Shown in pieces: positions 1 through 9,307 of a stretch of 64,000 bases of DNA; position 1 is the stretch's first letter; the number at the start of each line of letters is the position of its first letter. A model generated the notes under the pieces. It searched no databases and was not told where the DNA came from. It saw only the letters and a list, made by a program, of their open reading frames with translations. This DNA comes from Rhodocyclaceae bacterium (GTDB lineage: Bacteria > Pseudomonadota > Gammaproteobacteria > Burkholderiales > Rhodocyclaceae), in assembly GCA_020445765.1 (NCBI GenBank), contig JAGRFY010000016.1, positions 1 through 64,000 of the forward strand, in the 5' to 3' direction. A program made the translations under genes and the position numbers.

Positions 1-158
1 GGGTCTACGAGATCGTCGATGACGGCGGCGACAAGCGACTGCAGATCAACGCCCAGAACTGCCTGCACTGCAAGACCTGCGACATCAAGGATCCGCTGCA
101 GAACATCGACTGGGCAACCCCAGAGGGCGGTGGCGGACCGAACTATCCCAACATGTGA
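1..158 (+). CDS. Electron transfer flavoprotein-ubiquinone oxidoreductase, C-terminal fragment
   Basis: Only the last 51 codons are in the window; the reading frame begins at base 3 and stops at 156-158. ETF-QO is an inner-membrane iron-sulfur flavoprotein that passes electrons from electron transfer flavoprotein to ubiquinone during fatty-acid and amino-acid oxidation. The visible piece carries the C-terminal cluster region: [13 protein letters not shown] supplies three closely spaced cysteines of the 4Fe-4S centre, and it is followed by the family's characteristic ending PEGGGGP. The flavin domain and the first cluster cysteine lie upstream of the window. A permease gene follows 51 bases later on the same strand and may be co-transcribed. 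The family call rests on this very conserved tail and is firm despite the truncation. Confidence 0.9.
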   Translation, partial: VYEIVDDGGDKRLQINAQNCLHCKTCDIKDPLQNIDWATPEGGGGPNYPNM

Positions 159-209
159 CGGGCCACGCCGTCCGCGCCGGTCACATCCACACACATCAGG
201 AGGCACACC

Positions 210-1628
210 TTGGCAATTGAGCGCGCTCACGGCGCCGAGCAGCCGTACTGGCCCATGGGGCCATTCAAGCTCCGGCTACCGTTGATTCACTACCGTTGGG
301 AATACCCGGAGATGATCCAGGGCCTGATCATGTTCGTGGTCGGCCTGGCGATGATCCCGCTGTTGCAGAAATATCTCGCGATGCCCTACGAGGCGGCACT
401 GGCATTCTGCGTGATCGCCGGCATCGGCTACATGTTGCCAGCCCTGCTCGGCGTGCCGCTGGTGCCCGGCTGGATCACGCCGGCGATCCCGGTCGTGATC
501 CTCTACCTGCAGGGCTTCGAGCCAGGGCCGGAAGCGATCAAGGCGCTCTTCGCGCTGCAGCTCGAGGTCTGCATCATCTTCCTGTTCCTCGGCATCACCG
601 GGCTCGGCAACCGCCTGGTGACGCTGATTCCCAACTCGCTCAAGTCCGGCATCATCATCGGCGCCGGCATCGCCGCAATGATGGGTGAACTGAAGGCCGG
701 CGGGCGGATCGACAGTACGCCGATCTCGCTGATCATCGGATCGATCGTGTCGGCCTACGTGCTGTTCTCGCTGTCGTTCAAGAGCATCGTCGAAAAGAAT
801 TCGCTGGCCAAGAAGATCTCCAATTTCGGCATGGTGCCAGGCATGATTCTCGCCATGCTGGTCGGATGGGTCGTCGGCGAATATCCGTGGCCCGACGTGC
901 AGTGGGGCATCACCCAGCCGGATTTCGGCCTGATGTGGGACTACCTCGTGTTCAGCACCGGCATGCCCGACATGAACACCTTCCTGCTGGCGATTCCGAC
1001 CGCGTTGATCGCCTATGTGATCGCATTCGGCGACATCGTCGTCGGCTTCACGCTGGTCAAGCGGGTCGACCACCTGCGCGAGGACGAAAAGATCGAGGAA
1101 GGGGTCTCCCGGGTGCATCTGGTCACCGGCATCCGCAACGCGATGCATGCCTTCCTCGCGCCCTGGCCCGGCCTCGCCGGCCCGTTGTGGACGGCAGCCC
1201 ATGCCACGGTCGCCGAGCGCTATGCCCTGGGTCGCAAGGCGATGGATTCGATCTACAGCGGTGGCGGCACGTTCTGGATCACCGGCTTCGTCGCGCTGTT
1301 CGCGCTGCCGCTGGTGAGCGTGTTCAAGCCGGTGCTGCCGATCGCCCTGTCGCTGACCCTGGTCCTGACCGCATACATATGCATCATGGTCGGCATGGAA
1401 GAACTCAAGAACTCGACTGAACGTGGCGTCGCGGGCATCGTCGCAGTCACGTTGGCGATGCCTGATCCCAAGTCCACCGTCTATGCCGTCGTCATCGGTA
1501 TGGTCCTGTATCTGTTGATCGAACGTCCTCACCGCATCGGCACGCGAGACGACGCCGACGTCAGCATCATCGCGGACTCGACCGCAGAAATGGAGGCCGC
1601 CGACACCCACGGCCGCCACGAACGGTAG
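210..1628 (+). CDS. Multi-spanning permease, NCS2/SLC23-like, substrate unknown
   Basis: The protein has 472 residues and is dominated by long hydrophobic stretches, about ten to twelve predicted membrane segments from residue 35 to 440, with a short polar C-terminal tail. The start is TTG at 210, chosen because a strong AGGAGG site (198-203) sits six bases upstream and the next in-frame ATG lies well inside the conserved N-terminus. Overall shape, length and glycine-rich helices such as SLKSGIIIGAGIAAMMG resemble the xanthine/uracil (NCS2, SLC23) permease superfamily, but I see no motif that fixes the substrate. Its position after ETF-QO suggests a link to organic acid or nucleobase metabolism, which is inference only. 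A terminator follows at 1718. Confidence 0.6.
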   Translation: MAIERAHGAEQPYWPMGPFKLRLPLIHYRWEYPEMIQGLIMFVVGLAMIPLLQKYLAMPYEAALAFCVIAGIGYMLPALLGVPLVPGWITPAIPVVILYLQGFEPGPEAIKALFALQLEVCIIFLFLGITGLGNRLVTLIPNSLKSGIIIGAGIAAMMGELKAGGRIDSTPISLIIGSIVSAYVLFSLSFKSIVEKNSLAKKISNFGMVPGMILAMLVGWVVGEYPWPDVQWGITQPDFGLMWDYLVFSTGMPDMNTFLLAIPTALIAYVIAFGDIVVGFTLVKRVDHLREDEKIEEGVSRVHLVTGIRNAMHAFLAPWPGLAGPLWTAAHATVAERYALGRKAMDSIYSGGGTFWITGFVALFALPLVSVFKPVLPIALSLTLVLTAYICIMVGMEELKNSTERGVAGIVAVTLAMPDPKSTVYAVVIGMVLYLLIERPHRIGTRDDADVSIIADSTAEMEAADTHGRHER

Positions 1629-1717
1629 GAAAGCATGCCGAACACCCGGTGCGGGCAGCGTTCCCGAATCGGCTACTTGCGTCTCCATGCGCAGCCTCAG
1701 CCGCTGCGACTCCTCTT

Positions 1718-1747
1718 GACGGCACAGCGATGTGCCGTCTTTTTTTT
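1718..1747 (+). terminator. Rho-independent terminator after the permease gene
   Basis: A perfect 9-bp stem (GACGGCACA pairing with TGTGCCGTC) closes a GCGA tetraloop and is followed directly by eight T residues. It lies 90 bases after the permease stop and separates that gene from the LuxR-type regulator. Confidence 0.92.
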
Positions 1748-1878
1748 GTGATTGCGCTAGCCGCGCCGCAGTCGACCTCGCAATCCGGGGGAAAATGTAG
1801 CGGTTGGCAGCGATCACGGCGAACGGGTCGAACGCGTCCCTCGCCGGAAGAACAGACAAGACCAGGGTGCATGGGGAC

Positions 1879-4653
1879 ATGACCGACATCGGAAGCGATT
1901 TCATCAGGACCAAGTTGAGCCCACCGGTCGGCTCCCACCCATGGATCGAACTGGACCGGCTCCAGGGCGCCCTGCAGGCGATCCTCGAAGTGCCGCTGAC
2001 CGTCCTCGTCGCACCTGCCGGATTCGGCAAGACCACCCAGTTGGCGCGCTGGTGCAATGCGTTCGCCGACGAGGGCGTCGCCACGGCGTGGTTGACGCTG
2101 GATTCGGACGACGACGACATCCATCAGTTCTTTTCCTATCTGCTCGAAGCTGTCCATCAGGCCTGCCCCAGCGCCGCCGAGCGTGCCCGCGAACTGATCC
2201 GCAACGATCCGCTGCTGCCCTACCGCCAAGTGCTGTCTGCACTGCTGAACGAAATCTCTGCGATCGGTGATCCGGTCGTGCTGTTCCTCGACGACGTCCA
2301 TCTGCTCGAGACCCGCCCAGTCAACGAAGCGCTGTATCGCTTGGTCCGCTATGCCCCGGCCAATCTCCACGTCGCCACCGCCGGCAGGACCGAACCGATG
2401 ATCCACGTCAGCCGGTTTCAGACCGAACGGCAACTGTTCCGGCTCGATATCGACGATCTTCGCTTTTCCGAGGACGACACGCGGCGCTTCTTCGACGAGG
2501 TGGTCGGCCTGTCCCTCAGCCCACTCGAAGTCAGCGCGCTGTGGCGCGCCACCGAAGGCTGGGTCGCAGGCATCCAGCTGGCGTCGATCGCCGGCCACGG
2601 CCGTTCCAGTCGGGCCGGCATCGCCGAGGGACTGGAGGGGGCAAGTCACGAGATTGCGGCCTATCTGACCGAAAACGTACTGGCCAACATGCCGCGGCAA
2701 CTGCTCGATTTCATGCTCCGCATTTCGGTGCTGGACCGGGTCAGCGGCGCCCTGGCAGCAGAGGTCACCGGCATTCCGAATGCTGCCGGGCTGCTCTCAC
2801 AGCTCGAACGCAGCAATCTGTTTCTGGCGCCCCTCGACGACGCCCATGAGTGGTATCGCTTCCATGCGCTGTTCCTCGATTACCTGAGGGCTAGGGCCCG
2901 CCGGGAGATACCGGAGGCCCTGCCGGAACTGCACGATCGCGCGAGCGAGTACTTCGCACGTGCGGGTTGGTGGCAGGAGGCTGTCAAGCACGCGCTCGCG
3001 GCGGGCCAGGAATCGAAGGCGGCCGGTTGGGTCGAACGCTGCGCAATGGATCTGATCCGCCGTAGCGCGCTACGCACGGTGATCGGCTGGCTCGGCCGAT
3101 TGCCCGAACGGGTCATCGCCGGCAGCATCCGCCTTCGGCTGGCCCAGGCATGGGCTTTCACGCTCGCATTGCGCCCGAACGATGCGGTGCGTACGCTCGG
3201 TGCCCTCGAACAGGACATGTCCACCGGCCGCCTCAACGATGACGGCGACGATACGCTGCGGCGGGAGATCCTTTCGGTCAGGGCGATCATCGCCGGCCTG
3301 ACCGACGACTCGCCGCTGTCCCTCAGGTTGGCTCGCCAAGTCCTGGCGCTGGCGCCGGAGCCCGGTTCGTGGGTCGAACGGATTGCCCACACCGCCCTGG
3401 TATTCGGCCTGGCCTACGAACGCGGGCACGACGAGGCGCGCGCGTTGCAGGAGGTCGTCGAAGGGCGTGATCCTGCCAGCGAGTTCGAGCCCACTTATGC
3501 GGCCGTGTACCAGCGTTGCATGTTCGGCCTGAGCGCCCTGACGGCGGGCAATCTGGTCGAGGCGGAAGTTGTCTTTTCAAACGCGCTGATGCGTGGCGAA
3601 AGCGAGGTCGGCTTCGATTCGGCGGCAGCGACCTTGCCGGCCGGCTACCTGAGCGTGATTCTTTACGAGTGGGACGAACTCGAGCGTCTCGACGGTGTTC
3701 TGAAACGCCGCTTGCCGACGGCGCTCGGGGTCTGCGCCAACGGCTCGGTGAGCCGCTTCGCGGTTTCACTGATCCGCCTGCAGACGCTCCAGGGAAAGGT
3801 CGACCAGGCATTCCAGACGATCGAACGGGCCAGCCGGGTCGGCCGCGAGCGTGGCTGGCTGCGTCTGTTTACCGCGTGTCAGGCCGAAGCGATACGCCTG
3901 ATGCTGCAGGACGGCGAGGTGGTGCGCGCCAACCGGACCCTCGACGTGCTGCTGCGGAGCATGCCGCGCCGTGCCCCGTCGCCGCTGGGCTCGTTCATCG
4001 AGGTGCGTTTCAATGTCTCGGTCAGCATGGCTCGCCTGATGCTCGCGAAGGGCCACGTCGTCGATGCCCAGATCATACTGTCGGAACTTTGCGACGAACT
4101 CGCCGAAATGGGATGCGAATACACGCTCGCTCGTGCGCGCATCCTGCTGGCGGCGATACTCGAGCGCGCCGGCGATCCGGCCCTGGCCTTGTCGACCCTG
4201 GCGGCGGCACTGCGCTATGGCCAGGCGAACGGCATGGTGCGGGGCTTTCTCGATGCCGGTGACGAAATCAGCGCGATCGTGGGGCGCATGCTCGGCATGT
4301 CGGCCGAGCGATTTGCCGCACTCGGCCTCGACGTCTGGTATGCCGAGAATCTCGGCAGATTGCTCGGGCTCGGGCTTGACGACGAGCTCGCCGACGACCG
4401 GGCCGCGTCCGATGCCCGGCTCGCCGACCTGCGTCCGCGTGAGCGGGATGTCCTGTTCCTGCTGTCGGATGGCCTGTCGAACAAGGCGATCGCTCGCAAC
4501 TTGTCCCTGTCCCCCGAGACGGTAAAGTGGCACTTGCGCAACATCTATCGCAAGCTTGCCGTCGGATCGCGCATCCAGGCGGTGCAATGGGCGCAGCGAT
4601 ACGCCTCGCAAAGGTCACCGACCGGGGCGGCGGACGACGATCGCTGCGATTGA
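1879..4653 (+). CDS. MalT-like LuxR-family ATP-dependent transcriptional regulator
   Basis: This 924-residue protein has the layout of large LAL/MalT regulators: an N-terminal P-loop (APAGFGKTT, about residues 45-53), an aspartate-rich Walker B-type strand (VLFLDDVH), a long helical repeat region from roughly 370 to 830 resembling TPR-like arrays, and a C-terminal LuxR helix-turn-helix beginning near residue 848 (LRPRERDVLFLL, then SNKAIARNLSLSPETVKWHL). Such proteins bind ATP and an inducer and activate transcription. The ATG at 1879 is preferred over one 75 bases upstream because it begins at the conserved IRTKLSPP element typical of the family. It precedes the dTDP-rhamnose operon on the same strand, 143 bases away, so that operon is a candidate target; this is inferred from position only. 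Confidence 0.88.
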   Translation: MTDIGSDFIRTKLSPPVGSHPWIELDRLQGALQAILEVPLTVLVAPAGFGKTTQLARWCNAFADEGVATAWLTLDSDDDDIHQFFSYLLEAVHQACPSAAERARELIRNDPLLPYRQVLSALLNEISAIGDPVVLFLDDVHLLETRPVNEALYRLVRYAPANLHVATAGRTEPMIHVSRFQTERQLFRLDIDDLRFSEDDTRRFFDEVVGLSLSPLEVSALWRATEGWVAGIQLASIAGHGRSSRAGIAEGLEGASHEIAAYLTENVLANMPRQLLDFMLRISVLDRVSGALAAEVTGIPNAAGLLSQLERSNLFLAPLDDAHEWYRFHALFLDYLRARARREIPEALPELHDRASEYFARAGWWQEAVKHALAAGQESKAAGWVERCAMDLIRRSALRTVIGWLGRLPERVIAGSIRLRLAQAWAFTLALRPNDAVRTLGALEQDMSTGRLNDDGDDTLRREILSVRAIIAGLTDDSPLSLRLARQVLALAPEPGSWVERIAHTALVFGLAYERGHDEARALQEVVEGRDPASEFEPTYAAVYQRCMFGLSALTAGNLVEAEVVFSNALMRGESEVGFDSAAATLPAGYLSVILYEWDELERLDGVLKRRLPTALGVCANGSVSRFAVSLIRLQTLQGKVDQAFQTIERASRVGRERGWLRLFTACQAEAIRLMLQDGEVVRANRTLDVLLRSMPRRAPSPLGSFIEVRFNVSVSMARLMLAKGHVVDAQIILSELCDELAEMGCEYTLARARILLAAILERAGDPALALSTLAAALRYGQANGMVRGFLDAGDEISAIVGRMLGMSAERFAALGLDVWYAENLGRLLGLGLDDELADDRAASDARLADLRPRERDVLFLLSDGLSNKAIARNLSLSPETVKWHLRNIYRKLAVGSRIQAVQWAQRYASQRSPTGAADDDRCD

Positions 4654-4754
4654 GGCCGCCGCCGTGTCGAAGTTGCCGCGATCGCCGGTGCTCGGCGTGA
4701 TGCGGCTGTGCGCACACCTGTGCCTCGTCGTTCGGCTACACGGCTGCGTTCAGG

Positions 4755-4775
4755 TATGGGAAAATTCCGCGGAAT
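4755..4775 (+). promoter_or_regulatory. Candidate promoter/operator upstream of rfbB
   Basis: Between the regulator gene and rfbB lie a -10-like TATGGG (4755-4760) and, four bases on, a perfect 12-bp palindrome ATTCCGCGGAAT (4764-4775), 21 bases before the rfbB start. No convincing -35 was found. The palindrome is where a dimeric repressor or activator could sit, but short perfect palindromes also arise by chance. Confidence 0.3.
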
Positions 4776-4796
4776 CATTCGGAGTAAGTCGGCGTC

Positions 4797-5867
4797 ATGG
4801 CAATTCTGGTGACCGGAGGGGCTGGGTTCATTGGTGCCAATTTCGTGCGCCACTGGCTGGCGAGCAGCGATGAAGTCGTCGTCAACCTCGACAAGCTCAC
4901 CTACGCCGGGAACCTCGAATCTTTGGCGCCGCTGGTCGCCGACGGGCGCCACCGGTTCGTGCAGGGCGACATCTGCGATGCGGAGCTCGTGGGCAGCCTG
5001 CTCGAAAGCTACCGTCCTTGGGCGATCGTCCATTTCGCCGCAGAGAGCCACGTCGATCGATCCATCCTGGGACCTGGGGAATTCGTTCGAACCAACATCG
5101 AGGGGACCTTCACGCTGCTCGAGTGCGCCCGCGCCTACTGGAGTGGGCTCGAAGCGGACGCAAGGAGTGCATTCAGGTTTCTCCACGTAAGTACCGACGA
5201 AGTGTATGGCTCGCTGTCTGCCGACGAGCCACCATTCGCAGAGTCACACCGGTACGAACCCAACAGCCCGTATTCGGCCAGCAAGGCGGCGTCGGACCAT
5301 CTGGCCAGGGCTTGGCACCAGACCTATGGACTGCCGGTGCTGACCACCAACTGCTCGAACAACTACGGTCCGTTCCAGTTTCCGGAAAAGCTGATCCCGC
5401 TGGTCATCGTTAACGCCCTTGCCGGCAAGCCGCTGCCGATCTACGGGGACGGCTGCCAGGTGCGCGATTGGCTCTATGTCGGCGATCATTGCGCGGCGAT
5501 CCGCACTGTCCTGACCAGTGGACAGATCGGCGAAACCTACAACGTCGGCGGCTGGAACGAGATCGCCAATATCGACATCGTGCACACCGTGTGTCGCCTG
5601 CTCGATCAAGTGCGCCCCTCGCCAACCGGGCCGTACGAGCAGCTGATTCGTTTCGTGGCCGATCGACCGGGTCACGACCGGCGCTATGCGATCGATGCGC
5701 GCAAGATCGAACAGGCCCTTGGCTGGCGCCCGGCGGAGACCTTCGACAGCGGCATCGCCAAGACCGTGCACTGGTATCTCGATCACGGGGCCTGGGTCGA
5801 GCACGTCCAGAGCGGTGCGTATCGGGAATGGATCGCCCGCCAGTACGACGCGGGATCCGCTCCGTGA
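4797..5867 (+). CDS. rfbB: dTDP-glucose 4,6-dehydratase
   Basis: This is a 356-residue extended short-chain dehydrogenase. It converts dTDP-D-glucose to dTDP-4-keto-6-deoxy-D-glucose, the second step of dTDP-L-rhamnose synthesis in the cytoplasm. The N-terminus shows the NAD-binding [10 protein letters not shown] fingerprint, followed by the STDEVYG active-site strand with the DE pair expected of dehydratases and the catalytic YSASK. Length is normal for RmlB. The start ATG has a GGAGTAAG site upstream. It is first of four genes in the order B-D-A-C, and its stop overlaps the GTG start of rfbD within GTGA, indicating translational coupling. Confidence 0.96.
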   Translation: MAILVTGGAGFIGANFVRHWLASSDEVVVNLDKLTYAGNLESLAPLVADGRHRFVQGDICDAELVGSLLESYRPWAIVHFAAESHVDRSILGPGEFVRTNIEGTFTLLECARAYWSGLEADARSAFRFLHVSTDEVYGSLSADEPPFAESHRYEPNSPYSASKAASDHLARAWHQTYGLPVLTTNCSNNYGPFQFPEKLIPLVIVNALAGKPLPIYGDGCQVRDWLYVGDHCAAIRTVLTSGQIGETYNVGGWNEIANIDIVHTVCRLLDQVRPSPTGPYEQLIRFVADRPGHDRRYAIDARKIEQALGWRPAETFDSGIAKTVHWYLDHGAWVEHVQSGAYREWIARQYDAGSAP

Positions 5868-6742
5868 AGATCCTGCTGCTGGGGGCCAACGGGCAGGTCG
5901 GGTGGGAGTTGCAGCGAGCCTTGGCGCCCCTGGGCGACGTAACCGCCTTCGATCGCACGATCGTCGATCTGGCGGACCCGGATGCCCTGTGCAAGGCGGT
6001 TCGCGCCGTGGCGCCCCAAGTGATCGCCAATGCCGCCGCCTACACTGCGGTGGACCTTGCCGAGACCGAGCCCGAACTGGCCGATGCGGTCAATGCCCAG
6101 GCGCCGGCCGTGCTCGCCGGTCTGGCGCGTGACTTCGATGCATGGCTGCTTCATTACTCGACCGACTACGTCTTCGATGGCAGCGGCCAGCGGCCCTGGC
6201 GCGAGGACGACCAGACCGCACCACTTAACCGGTACGGACGAAGCAAGCTGGCGGGCGAGATCGCGATTCGCAGCAGCGGATGCCGCCACCTGATCCTTCG
6301 CACCAGCTGGGTTCATTCGGCGCGCGGTGGTAATTTCATCCGGAGCATGCTGCGCCTGGGCGCCGAGCGCCAGTTGCTCAAGGTGGTCGACGATCAGATC
6401 GGGGCACCGACCGGCGCCGAGCTCATCGCCGATGTATCCGCCCATCTGCTGCGAAGCTTGCAGCAACGTCCGGACGCCGGTGGTACCTTCCATCTGGCGG
6501 CCGCCGGAGAAACCAGCTGGCGCGGCTACGCCTGTCACGTCATTGAGCTTGCGAGGACGTTTGGCGCCGAGCTGATCGTTGGGGAGATTGCCGGCATATC
6601 GACGGCCGACTATCCGGTGGCGGCACGCCGACCGCTCAATTCGCGGCTGGATTGCTCGCGCCTGCAGGACACCTTCGGGCTCGCGATGCCGCCGTGGCAA
6701 GTCGGTGTGGCGCGTGTGTTGCGGGAGATCTTGAACGCATGA
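5864..6742 (+). CDS. rfbD: dTDP-4-dehydrorhamnose reductase
   Basis: This 292-residue NAD(P)H-dependent reductase catalyses the last step to dTDP-L-rhamnose. Visible signatures are the N-terminal [10 protein letters not shown] nucleotide-binding loop, the YSTDYVFDG strand and the YGRSK catalytic tyrosine-lysine pair, in the usual order and spacing for RmlD. I place the start at GTG 5864, which overlaps the rfbB stop (GTGA) and gives the family's normal length; the frame is open further upstream but that would run through rfbB. The stop overlaps the rfbA start (ATGA at 6739-6742), so the four rhamnose genes form one tightly coupled unit. Confidence 0.94.
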   Translation: MKILLLGANGQVGWELQRALAPLGDVTAFDRTIVDLADPDALCKAVRAVAPQVIANAAAYTAVDLAETEPELADAVNAQAPAVLAGLARDFDAWLLHYSTDYVFDGSGQRPWREDDQTAPLNRYGRSKLAGEIAIRSSGCRHLILRTSWVHSARGGNFIRSMLRLGAERQLLKVVDDQIGAPTGAELIADVSAHLLRSLQQRPDAGGTFHLAAAGETSWRGYACHVIELARTFGAELIVGEIAGISTADYPVAARRPLNSRLDCSRLQDTFGLAMPPWQVGVARVLREILNA

Positions 6743-7635
6743 ACATTCGGACCAAGGCCCGCAAGGGCATCATCCTCGCCGGTGGCTCCGGAACCCGGCT
6801 TCATCCGGCTACCCTCGCGGTCTCCAAGCAATTGCTGCCGGTCTATGACAAACCCATGATCTACTATCCGCTTTCGGCGCTGATGCTGGCCGGCGTACGG
6901 GAGATCCTGGTGATCTCGACGCCGCAGGACACGCCCCGCTTCGAGCAGTTGCTCGGCGATGGCTCGCGCTGGGGGATCGAACTCGAATACGCAGTACAGC
7001 CCAGCCCGGATGGCCTGGCCCAGGCATTCCTGATCGGCGAGCGCTTCCTCGACGGTGGTCCGAGCGTGCTGGTGCTCGGCGACAATCTCTTCTACGGCCA
7101 CGACTTCGCCAAGGGCCTGCAGCGGGCGGCGACGTGCGCTCGCGGCGCCACGGTGTTCGCCTATCCGGTGCACGACCCGGAACGATATGGCGTGGTCGAG
7201 TTCGACGCTGCCGGCAAGGCGGTCAGCCTCGAGGAGAAGCCTGCGTCGCCGCGCAGCCGCTACGCCGTGACCGGCCTCTATTTCTATGATGAACGGGTGG
7301 TCGATGTGGCGCGTGGGCTGGCGCCGAGCGCCCGCGGCGAACTCGAGATCACCGATGTCAATCGACAGTATCTGGCTTGGGGTGAACTCGACGTGCAGGT
7401 GATGGGGCGTGGGCACGCCTGGCTCGATACCGGCACCCACGAATCCCTGCTCGAAGCCAGCCTGTTCATCCAGACCATCGAGAAGCGCCAGGGTCTCAAG
7501 ATCGCCTGCCTCGAGGAAATCGCCTGGCGCGCCGGCTGGATCGACGATGCCGCACTGGCCCGGCTGGCCGAGCAGTTCAGTCGCAACGAGTACGGTCGCT
7601 ATCTGGCGCGACTGTTGCAGGAGCGGGTCTTCTGA
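6739..7635 (+). CDS. rfbA: Glucose-1-phosphate thymidylyltransferase
   Basis: This 298-residue nucleotidyltransferase condenses dTTP and glucose-1-phosphate into dTDP-glucose, the entry step of the rhamnose pathway. The N-terminal GGSGTRLHP loop, the [16 protein letters not shown] segment and the [11 protein letters not shown] metal-site strand are all typical of RmlA, and the length is close to the usual 290. The start ATG overlaps the rfbD stop. The stop codon shares one base with the rfbC start (TGATG). A short N-terminal extension (MNIRTKAR) precedes the nucleotide-binding strand. Confidence 0.95.
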   Translation: MNIRTKARKGIILAGGSGTRLHPATLAVSKQLLPVYDKPMIYYPLSALMLAGVREILVISTPQDTPRFEQLLGDGSRWGIELEYAVQPSPDGLAQAFLIGERFLDGGPSVLVLGDNLFYGHDFAKGLQRAATCARGATVFAYPVHDPERYGVVEFDAAGKAVSLEEKPASPRSRYAVTGLYFYDERVVDVARGLAPSARGELEITDVNRQYLAWGELDVQVMGRGHAWLDTGTHESLLEASLFIQTIEKRQGLKIACLEEIAWRAGWIDDAALARLAEQFSRNEYGRYLARLLQERVF

Positions 7636-8180
7636 TGCAGGCACGGCGCACGGCGATCGCCGATGTCCTGATCCTCGAGCCGACGGTCTATGGCGACGCA
7701 CGCGGGTTCTTCCTCGAGAGCTACAACGCGCGCGTCTTCGAGCGGCTCGTCGGCCTCGCCCCGAGCTTCGTGCAAGACAACCATTCGCGCTCGGCGCGTG
7801 GCGTGCTGCGCGGCCTGCACTACCAGATTCGCCAGCCGCAGGGAAAGCTGGTGCGTGTGGTGCGTGGCGCGGTATTCGACGTGGCGGTTGACCTGCGTCG
7901 CAGCTCGCCCAGCTTTGGTCGCTGGGTCGGCGCCGAACTGTCCGCCGACAACCATCGTCAACTGTGGGTGCCACCCGGCTTCGCGCATGGCTTCCTGGTG
8001 CTGTCGGACGAGGCTGACTTCCTCTACAAGACAACCGACTACTATGCGCCCGAGCACGAGCGCTGTCTGCTGTGGAACGACCCGGGGGTCGGGGTGCATT
8101 GGCCGATCGACGGCGAACCCCTGCTGTCCGCCAAGGACCGCCAGGGCAGTCTGCTCGCCGCCTGCGAGACCTTCCCGTGA
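7635..8180 (+). CDS. rfbC: dTDP-4-dehydrorhamnose 3,5-epimerase
   Basis: This is a 181-residue cupin-fold epimerase that inverts C3 and C5 of dTDP-4-keto-6-deoxyglucose. The signature DNHSRSARGVLRGLHYQ, containing the catalytic histidine region, and the later LWVPPGFAHGFLVLSD strand match RmlC, and the length is normal. It completes the dTDP-L-rhamnose set in the order B-D-A-C. The start shares a base with the rfbA stop. After it comes a 109-base gap containing a small hairpin (GCACCGT at 8191-8197 pairing with ACGGTGC at 8206-8212) with no T-run, so I do not call a terminator there. Confidence 0.95.
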   Translation: MQARRTAIADVLILEPTVYGDARGFFLESYNARVFERLVGLAPSFVQDNHSRSARGVLRGLHYQIRQPQGKLVRVVRGAVFDVAVDLRRSSPSFGRWVGAELSADNHRQLWVPPGFAHGFLVLSDEADFLYKTTDYYAPEHERCLLWNDPGVGVHWPIDGEPLLSAKDRQGSLLAACETFP

Positions 8181-8289
8181 GCAAGTAGGGGCACCGTGAT
8201 CGATTACGGTGCGCCGCGGCATGATTCCTCGATTCGTGCAGCGGCTGTGCGAAAATCCGCCGGTTGCGATCTGACATGACGAGGGCTGG

Positions 8290-9297
8290 ATGAAGATTCT
8301 GGTGACCGGCGCGGCCGGTTTCATTGGCATGCACACCGCCGAGGTGCTGCTTGCTCGGGGCGACGAAGTCGTCGGCATCGACAATCTCAACGATTACTAC
8401 GACCCGACGCTCAAGCAGGCCCGGCTCGCGCGTCTCGCGCCCAACGCCAACTTCCGCTTCGTCAAGCTGGACGTGGCCGATCGCCCGGGCATGGAGAAGT
8501 TGTTCGCCGACGAAAAGTTCGATCGAGTGATCCACCTGGCCGCCCAGGCCGGTGTGCGCTACTCGCTGGAGAATCCGCATGCATACGTAGACAGCAATCT
8601 GGTCGGATTCATGAACATTCTCGAGGGCTGCCGCCACAACCGGGTCGAGCACCTGGTTTACGCCAGCAGCTCGAGCGTGTATGGCGGCAACACCCTGATG
8701 CCGTTCTCCGAGCATCACAGCGTCGATCATCCGATCAGCATGTACGCGGCGACCAAGAAAGCCAACGAGCTGATGGCGCATACCTACAGCCACCTGTTCG
8801 GACTGCCGACCACGGGCCTGCGCTTCTTCACCGTGTATGGTCCGTGGGGGCGGCCGGACATGGCGCTGTTCCTGTTCACCAAGGCGATTCTCGAGGGGCG
8901 GCCGATCGACGTCTTCAACCATGGCCGCATGCGGCGAGACTTCACCTACATCGACGACATCGTGCAGGGGGTCGTGCGCACCATGGACCACGTCGCCGAG
9001 GGCGATCCGGAGTTCGATCCCGATCAGCCCGATCCGGGCCGCAGCAAGGCCCCGTTCCGGGTATTCAATATCGGCAACCACAACCCTGTCGAGTTGATGG
9101 CCTTCATCGAGGCGATCGAGGAGGCACTGGGCCAGACGGCCGAGAAGAACTTCCTGCCGATGCAGGACGGCGACGTGCCGGCGACCTACGCCGACACCGC
9201 CGAACTTCGCCAGTGGACCGATTTCCAGCCGGCCACCCCGGTCAAGCAGGGCGTGGCCCGATTCATCGACTGGTACCGCGACTACTTCAAGGTCTGA
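8290..9297 (+). CDS. NAD-dependent epimerase, UDP-glucuronate 4-epimerase type
   Basis: This 335-residue extended SDR protein begins with the [15 protein letters not shown] nucleotide-binding loop and carries SSSSVYGG and the catalytic YAATKK. The segments [24 protein letters not shown] and [11 protein letters not shown] are those I associate with UDP-glucuronate 4-epimerases of capsule loci, which make UDP-galacturonate. GalE-like UDP-glucose epimerases are less likely because they lack the NDYYD and GRPDMA elements. The UDP-glucose dehydrogenase that would supply UDP-glucuronate is not in this window. wecB follows 10 bases after the stop, so the two are probably co-transcribed. Confidence 0.88.
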   Translation: MKILVTGAAGFIGMHTAEVLLARGDEVVGIDNLNDYYDPTLKQARLARLAPNANFRFVKLDVADRPGMEKLFADEKFDRVIHLAAQAGVRYSLENPHAYVDSNLVGFMNILEGCRHNRVEHLVYASSSSVYGGNTLMPFSEHHSVDHPISMYAATKKANELMAHTYSHLFGLPTTGLRFFTVYGPWGRPDMALFLFTKAILEGRPIDVFNHGRMRRDFTYIDDIVQGVVRTMDHVAEGDPEFDPDQPDPGRSKAPFRVFNIGNHNPVELMAFIEAIEEALGQTAEKNFLPMQDGDVPATYADTAELRQWTDFQPATPVKQGVARFIDWYRDYFKV

Positions 9298-9307
9298 GGG
9301 CGGTTCG

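Noticed and set aside
276..2120. Long open frame (614 codons) on the minus strand opposite the permease
   Set aside because: It lies antisense to a clear membrane protein, is rich in His, Asp, Gln and Arg as expected of a shadow in GC-rich DNA, and has no domain or ribosome site.
8191..8212. Hairpin GCACCGT/ACGGTGC after rfbC
   Set aside because: The stem is only seven base pairs with an eight-base loop and no T-run, so it was not called a terminator.
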